From Aureispira sp. CCB-E (lineage in GTDB: Bacteria; Bacteroidota; Bacteroidia; Chitinophagales; Saprospiraceae): a stretch of DNA of 64,000 bases. Both the position numbers and the translations under genes were made by a program. Shown in pieces: positions 59,796 to 64,000 of the stretch. Each line of letters starts with the position of its first letter. Position 1 is the stretch's first letter. The DNA lies in assembly GCF_031326345.1 (NCBI RefSeq), contig NZ_CP133671.1, positions 3,596,001 to 3,660,000 of the forward strand, in the 5' to 3' direction. Under the pieces are notes generated by a model. That model saw only the letters and a list, made by a program, of their open reading frames with translations, did not search any database and had not been told where the DNA came from.

Positions 59796-62198
59796 TTAAA
59801 AAGTAGCTGTCATGTCAATTTTAAAGGCAAAGTTATCCAATAAGTTTTGGGGCAAATGATAAGAACCATAACGAACAAAAGCGCCTGCGCCAAGCCCGAA
59901 ATAGCCAAAGTTAAACATCGGCAACCGTATTAAATTAGCTAACATAATGCCACTTTCAAAATAGCCTTTTCTCAAATCTTGCACAGCAATTCCCTCGTGA
60001 TGTTCTGGGTGATCAAGCCAGCCAAAACCAATGGCTTGATATAGCTTTACTTCAGGTTTAAACGTAGGGGTGTTGAAGAGCAAACTTCCAAAATTATGTT
60101 CTATAAATAGGTAGGCAAATGAATTGACCAAAAATTCATTGGGGCGCATGGTTTGAAAGGTGTTTTTGATTAGAAACATACGCCAACGGTCGTAACTCCC
60201 TCGACCATTAAATAAAATAGAATAGGGTGTTTCGCCACCAACCCAACCTGCTTGCGCAAACCAAGAGGTTCTTCCCAATCCTTTCACAAAAAAGCTGCTT
60301 TCTAAACCTCCAACAATTTTGTGGTAATCAAAACCTCCATCCATAACGCCTTTTAAACCTTTGGTGTAGCTCAAATAAACGACGGGATAACGATTGCGTA
60401 AACTCATATTGCTGTTGCCCATTCTTACAAAATCTTCCTTGTAAGCAAAGCGAAATTGAATACCTATCCGCGCAAATTTGAATTTTTGTAGGATTTCATT
60501 ATCAGAAACAAAACGGTAGTCATACAAAGGTATTTTATAACTCCAATTGCCCAATATGCGTGTTCGTAAATAACGAAAAGAACGGAAATAGCCAGATATT
60601 TCAAATTCATAGGTACGGTCCATTTGGTCTAAAACGTTTCTGCGAGTAAAGCTTTGACTAGGCAATACTTTTTTGGATAGAGAATGGGTATTTTGAATGA
60701 TTGCAGCAGGTTCCAAAATGTCGTTTACATAGCTAATTTGAAAGCCAAAGTCTTTTTTGGGAGCAGGTCGAAACGTAATACTCCCACCGTATTTCCACTC
60801 TTTATCTTTAAAACCATAGGCAAAATAACCGCCTACAGAAAAATAAGGATTCCATTTGTAACTGCTGTACAATCCGAGCCCTAAGCGAAACTGTTCGTGC
60901 AAATTAAATTCTAAAATTTGCGTGTAATTGACCGATAGCCAATCCAACTGAATGCGCTCATCTTCTAATTCATTGATGGATGCCATTAGCAAATCTAAGG
61001 GAAGTTGTCGTCCAATTTTGTCTAAGACTTGGTACGTTTTTGCTTCTTTGACAGTGAGTTGATGCGTTCTATTTTCAATCCAAAAGGTACTGTCTTTGTT
61101 GTGCGCATCATCATTGATCGTAACTTTGTTTAATCCAAAATCTTTGGGATGAAGATGAGGATGTAAGTTGACATTGGTAATATACCTTTTTCCTTGAATA
61201 GTAAAGGTATCTACTTTTCTAGGGGCAAGCTCAACTTCAAAGTTTAATTGAGAAGGAAACCACTTCTGATGATCAATTAAAGTATATTGCTGTTCAATTT
61301 TGAGATGTATTTTTTGCTTCTGAGCAGGTTCCGCCAATACATTTTGTATGGCATACCCATTGGTGTTGATGTACAAAACGCCTTTTAAAGCATCAAAGGT
61401 TTTATTTTTTCTAGGAAAAAAGCGAATCATATACACCGTATCTTGCTCTTGATAAAGCGTATCTTCTAAACGGTATTCGTACTTTTTGATACAGCCACTG
61501 CTAATCGGATTAAGGTATTCTTTGTCTAAAATCAAGAAATTATCTTTGTGAAAACTAGTAGGCTGTATTTCAGCAATCGCTGTAACAAAGGTAGGGTCTT
61601 TAAAGCCTGAAAGTTTGCTGGCAATAATTGTTTCTTGGATTTTGTCAGGAGCAATGTATTGAACCTTCGAAATAATTTCCATCATAGTATAATAGAAATC
61701 AATCGAATTATGATCAACAGAGTCTTTGGGAGCTACCTTTCTAGGGTGATTGTGTTGGTCAAAAACGCGCATTTTATTATAACTATCATAGGTATAGGTG
61801 GGCACTTTTTTAGGGTCATGTAAGTTTCTATTTTTAGCCGCTTTTCTTATAATGCGGTACGCTGGATTTTCTCCTGCTATGACAACAATTTCTTCTAAAG
61901 CAACATCTGTTCTTTCCATTTCAAGCAAGAGCGGTGTCTCAGATATTTTTAGGGCAATATTTTTATTTAGATAACCAACATAGCTGAGTTGCGCACTAGT
62001 AATGGTTTCGTGATGTTCTAACTTAAATCGACCGTCAATGTCAGAAGTTGTGCCTAGTTGAATATTGTGGTTAAATGTAATATTAACAAAGGGTAAAGCT
62101 TCTTTGGTTTCGGCATCTATAATGCTACCTTCCACAATGAATTGGGCATGGGTAGAAAGACAAAAAAATAGAAAAATAAATGTAAAAAATGAATGCAT
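59796..62198 (-). CDS. DUF5686 outer-membrane protein with carboxypeptidase-regulatory-like domain
   Basis: An 800-residue exported protein. A signal peptide (about 1-18) is followed by a CarboxypepD_reg-like (CNA-B type) beta domain: VEGSIIDAETKEALPFVNIT, TSDIDGRFKLEHHETI and LSYVGYLNKNI (about 20-110). The rest is a DUF5686 region with many short amphipathic strands that should form an outer-membrane barrel, ending DMTATF. The DEI.-type block AGENPAYRIIRKAAKNRNLH and the C-terminal Phe fit the family. DUF5686 proteins are common in Bacteroidota; function unknown, perhaps envelope biogenesis or T9SS-related. It may be co-transcribed with the DUF6340-like gene. Confidence 0.8.
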   Translation of the reverse strand: MHSFFTFIFLFFCLSTHAQFIVEGSIIDAETKEALPFVNITFNHNIQLGTTSDIDGRFKLEHHETITSAQLSYVGYLNKNIALKISETPLLLEMERTDVALEEIVVIAGENPAYRIIRKAAKNRNLHDPKKVPTYTYDSYNKMRVFDQHNHPRKVAPKDSVDHNSIDFYYTMMEIISKVQYIAPDKIQETIIASKLSGFKDPTFVTAIAEIQPTSFHKDNFLILDKEYLNPISSGCIKKYEYRLEDTLYQEQDTVYMIRFFPRKNKTFDALKGVLYINTNGYAIQNVLAEPAQKQKIHLKIEQQYTLIDHQKWFPSQLNFEVELAPRKVDTFTIQGKRYITNVNLHPHLHPKDFGLNKVTINDDAHNKDSTFWIENRTHQLTVKEAKTYQVLDKIGRQLPLDLLMASINELEDERIQLDWLSVNYTQILEFNLHEQFRLGLGLYSSYKWNPYFSVGGYFAYGFKDKEWKYGGSITFRPAPKKDFGFQISYVNDILEPAAIIQNTHSLSKKVLPSQSFTRRNVLDQMDRTYEFEISGYFRSFRYLRTRILGNWSYKIPLYDYRFVSDNEILQKFKFARIGIQFRFAYKEDFVRMGNSNMSLRNRYPVVYLSYTKGLKGVMDGGFDYHKIVGGLESSFFVKGLGRTSWFAQAGWVGGETPYSILFNGRGSYDRWRMFLIKNTFQTMRPNEFLVNSFAYLFIEHNFGSLLFNTPTFKPEVKLYQAIGFGWLDHPEHHEGIAVQDLRKGYFESGIMLANLIRLPMFNFGYFGLGAGAFVRYGSYHLPQNLLDNFAFKIDMTATF

Positions 62199-62723
62199 TG
62201 TTTGTGAATCGATTCGAGTATGGTGTAGAATGGTTTATTGTATGACACTTTAGCTTAGTAAGAGCATTAACTGTCGGTATATACTGTTAGAGGTAGGTGC
62301 TAAACTTAAGGAACACTTGTTCTAAAAGGGCAAGAAGGGGGAGTCATTGTGTGGTTCATAATTGTAATAATGAGAAAAGCATTTGATAAATCTAAAAAAA
62401 ATATCGTTTTCAGGCAACCCAAAAGCATATAAAGAAATCTTATGAAGATTCTAAGTAAGAGGTCAGAAAAAATAAGAACAAAAAATGGGATTATTTTTTT
62501 GAACGATTACTTAAGAACAAGATTTGAGCAAGTAATGGCACTATCAAAGTATGCACTAATCAATTGCTTAACAAATGTTTTCCGATTAGTTCAAAAATCT
62601 TGCCCAACAAAAGTGAGGTTTGCCCATCGCATCTTTAATCCTAAAATAAGTGAGTAGCCTTTTGTTTTTTGTGTGAAGCTTTGTAACTTGTTCGTTCGTC
62701 ATAACCAACAAAGCGCCGATCCT
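62199..62723. other. 525-base divergent intergenic region
   Basis: Contains a short match to the right end of family-2 repeats (GAACGATTACTTAA at 62501-62514). A 71-codon frame at 62442-62657 has no family features and overlaps this repeat tail. I see nothing else. Confidence 0.4.
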
Positions 62724-63737
62724 ATGCCAACAAAACGAGGACTAAGAGAACATATTTACCACTTTATAGATAATGAAGAAGAGCAAAGTTTTGGAAGCCA
62801 ATCATTTGAATTGTTTATTACTGGGCTCATTCTATTAAGCATTGTGGCCATTGTATTGGAGTCGTTTGATAATTTAAGAGAGCAATATGGTTACTATTTT
62901 AATTTGTTTGAAAATATTACTTTAGGTATTTTTACCATAGAATACATTTTGCGTGTTTCTACAGCAGATTACAAATATAAAGATGCGGTATCTTGGCCTA
63001 CGGCTGCCTGGCGATTTATCACCTCTGGTTCAGGAATTGTAGATTTAATAGCAATCGCTCCAATCTTCTTCCATTTTGCTTCTTTCTTTGGTTTGAGAGA
63101 GTTTGCTCAAAATGATTTTCGATTCATTCGGATTTTGAAGATTACTCGATTGTTGAGAATTTTCAAAATGAACTCTTTTACCAATTCGATTACAGTCGTT
63201 GCAGAAGTCTTTACAGAAAAACGACACGATTTAGGGATTACTTTGTTTGTAACATTCGTATTATTATTAGTATCTTCTACCTTAATGTGGTATGTAGAAG
63301 GGCAAGAACAACCAGAATTGTTTCCTAATATTGTCGCTTCTTTTTGGTGGGCAATTGCTACCTTAACGACCGTCGGTTACGGAGATGTATTTCCGATTAC
63401 ACCTTTAGGAAAGTTTCTATCGGGATTGATTGCCTTGTTAGGAATTGGTTTGGTTGCGTTGCCAGCAGGTATTTTGAGTTCCGCTTTTATCGAAAAGCTA
63501 GAAGATGGCACCATCAAAGAGGAAGAAATAGACAATTATGTTCCCAAAGGGAATTTGCCACAAGCGCAATTTCAGAAAGTCAATACCAAAAAAAGTGACG
63601 ATAGTAGTTGGGCGACCAATGAAACCATAGAAACCAATCGTCATAAAGATTGTAGTCAGCACTTTGGAAAGGCTTTTGTATATTGCCCTTATTGTGGTGA
63701 AAAATTAAACGATGATGAAAATCATATACATACGTAA
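62724..63737 (+). CDS. Voltage-gated K+ channel (Kv-like) with C-terminal zinc-ribbon-like tail
   Basis: A 337-residue tetrameric channel subunit from the ATG at 62724 (MPTKRGLREHIYHFIDNEEE); the frame extends 17 codons upstream to a GTG. Six helices: S1 near 32-48 (FELFITGLILLSIVAIVLES), S4 near 135-150 with FRFIRILKITRLLRIFKMNS (Arg/Lys every third residue), and the pore loop TLTTVGYGDVFP with the K+ signature (about 213-224). The cytoplasmic C-terminus ends KDCSQHFGKAFVYCPYCGEK, a CxxC with upstream Cys and His that could bind zinc, an unusual tail for a bacterial Kv. With the Cav-like channel at 8.4 kb it gives this organism two voltage-gated systems. Confidence 0.88.
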   Translation: MPTKRGLREHIYHFIDNEEEQSFGSQSFELFITGLILLSIVAIVLESFDNLREQYGYYFNLFENITLGIFTIEYILRVSTADYKYKDAVSWPTAAWRFITSGSGIVDLIAIAPIFFHFASFFGLREFAQNDFRFIRILKITRLLRIFKMNSFTNSITVVAEVFTEKRHDLGITLFVTFVLLLVSSTLMWYVEGQEQPELFPNIVASFWWAIATLTTVGYGDVFPITPLGKFLSGLIALLGIGLVALPAGILSSAFIEKLEDGTIKEEEIDNYVPKGNLPQAQFQKVNTKKSDDSSWATNETIETNRHKDCSQHFGKAFVYCPYCGEKLNDDENHIHT

Positions 63738-63815
63738 GTAGCGTTATTAATTAAAAGACAGTCAGAATGCTATTTGTAAAAAAAAGCAATAAACAGGTTA
63801 GTGTTCTTAAATCAA

Positions 63816-63975
63816 TAGTTCGTTGAAACCACGCAGTAGCAGCGAAGCTAACTAAAAGCGCAGCGCTCACGAAGTAAACTAATATAAATATAAATGTGCT
63901 TTTTTATCTTTTGGGTAACTAAGCTTGCGAGCTCACGAGCGCAGCGAGCTAAAAAAGTAAAAAAGCAACGAACTA
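63816..63975 (-). repeat. Family-1 dispersed element, copy D (160 bp, inverted)
   Basis: Begins TAGTTCGTTGA and ends GCAACGAACTA. It carries the inverted core (TAACTAAGCTTGCGAGCTCA) and a different GC-rich insert (ACCACGCAGTAGCAGCGAAG). It lies downstream of the K+ channel gene; the next gene is beyond the window. Confidence 0.8.
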
Positions 63976-64000
63976 TTACTTAAATAAAAAAAAAGATATA

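Noticed and set aside
62442-62657. 71-codon open frame before the K+ channel gene
   Set aside because: It overlaps a family-2 repeat tail and has no domain or conserved look.
17709-63975. Family-1 elements as insertion sequences with their own transposase
   Set aside because: All copies are 160-220 bp and contain no open frame; any transposase must be supplied from elsewhere.

Overview
The window is chromosomal DNA from an AT-rich member of the Bacteroidota, most likely of the family Saprospiraceae. An Aureispira-like organism is my best guess, but no rRNA is present to settle it. The evidence is: T9SS-type C-terminal sorting domains on a chitinase and an endonuclease, a GldN/PorN-like protein, DUF5686, DUF6340-like, MbnP-like and WG-repeat proteins, LytTR and LytS regulators, TAnnTTTG-type promoters, A-rich leaders without Shine-Dalgarno sequences, and many lipoproteins and short outer-membrane barrels.

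Layout. 1-6.2 kb looks accessory. It holds three small membrane proteins, a coiled-coil protein, a YccF/lipoprotein pair, a cluster of short GTCGGACTA repeats, a tyrosine recombinase and a tRNA-Ser(UGA), the usual architecture of an integration site. 6.6-17.7 kb holds an acyl-CoA carboxylase beta subunit, a voltage-gated channel with a calcium-channel-like filter, a nucleoside phosphorylase, an esterase, an OmpA-family protein, a membrane-bound AraC-type regulator and a T9SS-exported GH19 chitinase. 17.9-25.2 kb has a LOG-family protein, a LytS/LytTR two-component operon, a methyltransferase strikingly like fungal sphingolipid C9-methyltransferases, and an rRNA/tRNA 2'-O-methyltransferase. 25.2-36.8 kb has lipoproteins, an orphan CcmB, a DUF885 metallopeptidase, etfBA, an ICMT-like methyltransferase and an LRR protein. 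37-48.8 kb is an envelope and secretion region: GldN-like lipoprotein, VIT/vWA protein, TlpA-like lipoprotein, secreted endonuclease I, two paralogous barrels and a WG-repeat protein. Between the barrels lies a decayed locus with a frameshifted Rho-binding antiterminator gene. 49-64 kb has class I aldolase, two glycosyltransferases, YaaA, two large unknown envelope proteins, DUF6340-like and DUF5686 proteins, and a voltage-gated K+ channel.

Two families of non-coding dispersed repeats run through the window. Family 1 is 160-220 bp with inverted TAGTTCGTTGA ends. The three full copies whose two neighbours are both visible all sit between convergent genes, and a related copy sits between divergent genes. 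Family 2 is about 165 bp with TTAAGTAA ends and two copies. Both look like small non-autonomous elements. One family-2 copy and a 25-bp perfect hairpin bracket the decayed ORF at 45.8-46.1 kb.

Functionally, the carboxylase and ETF fit branched-chain or fatty-acid oxidation. The chitinase and nuclease fit degradation of polymers from prey or detritus outside the cell. The two voltage-gated channels, one apparently Ca2+/Na+ type and one K+ type, suggest electrical or Ca2+ signalling. All functional calls rest on motif recognition by eye; no database search was possible.
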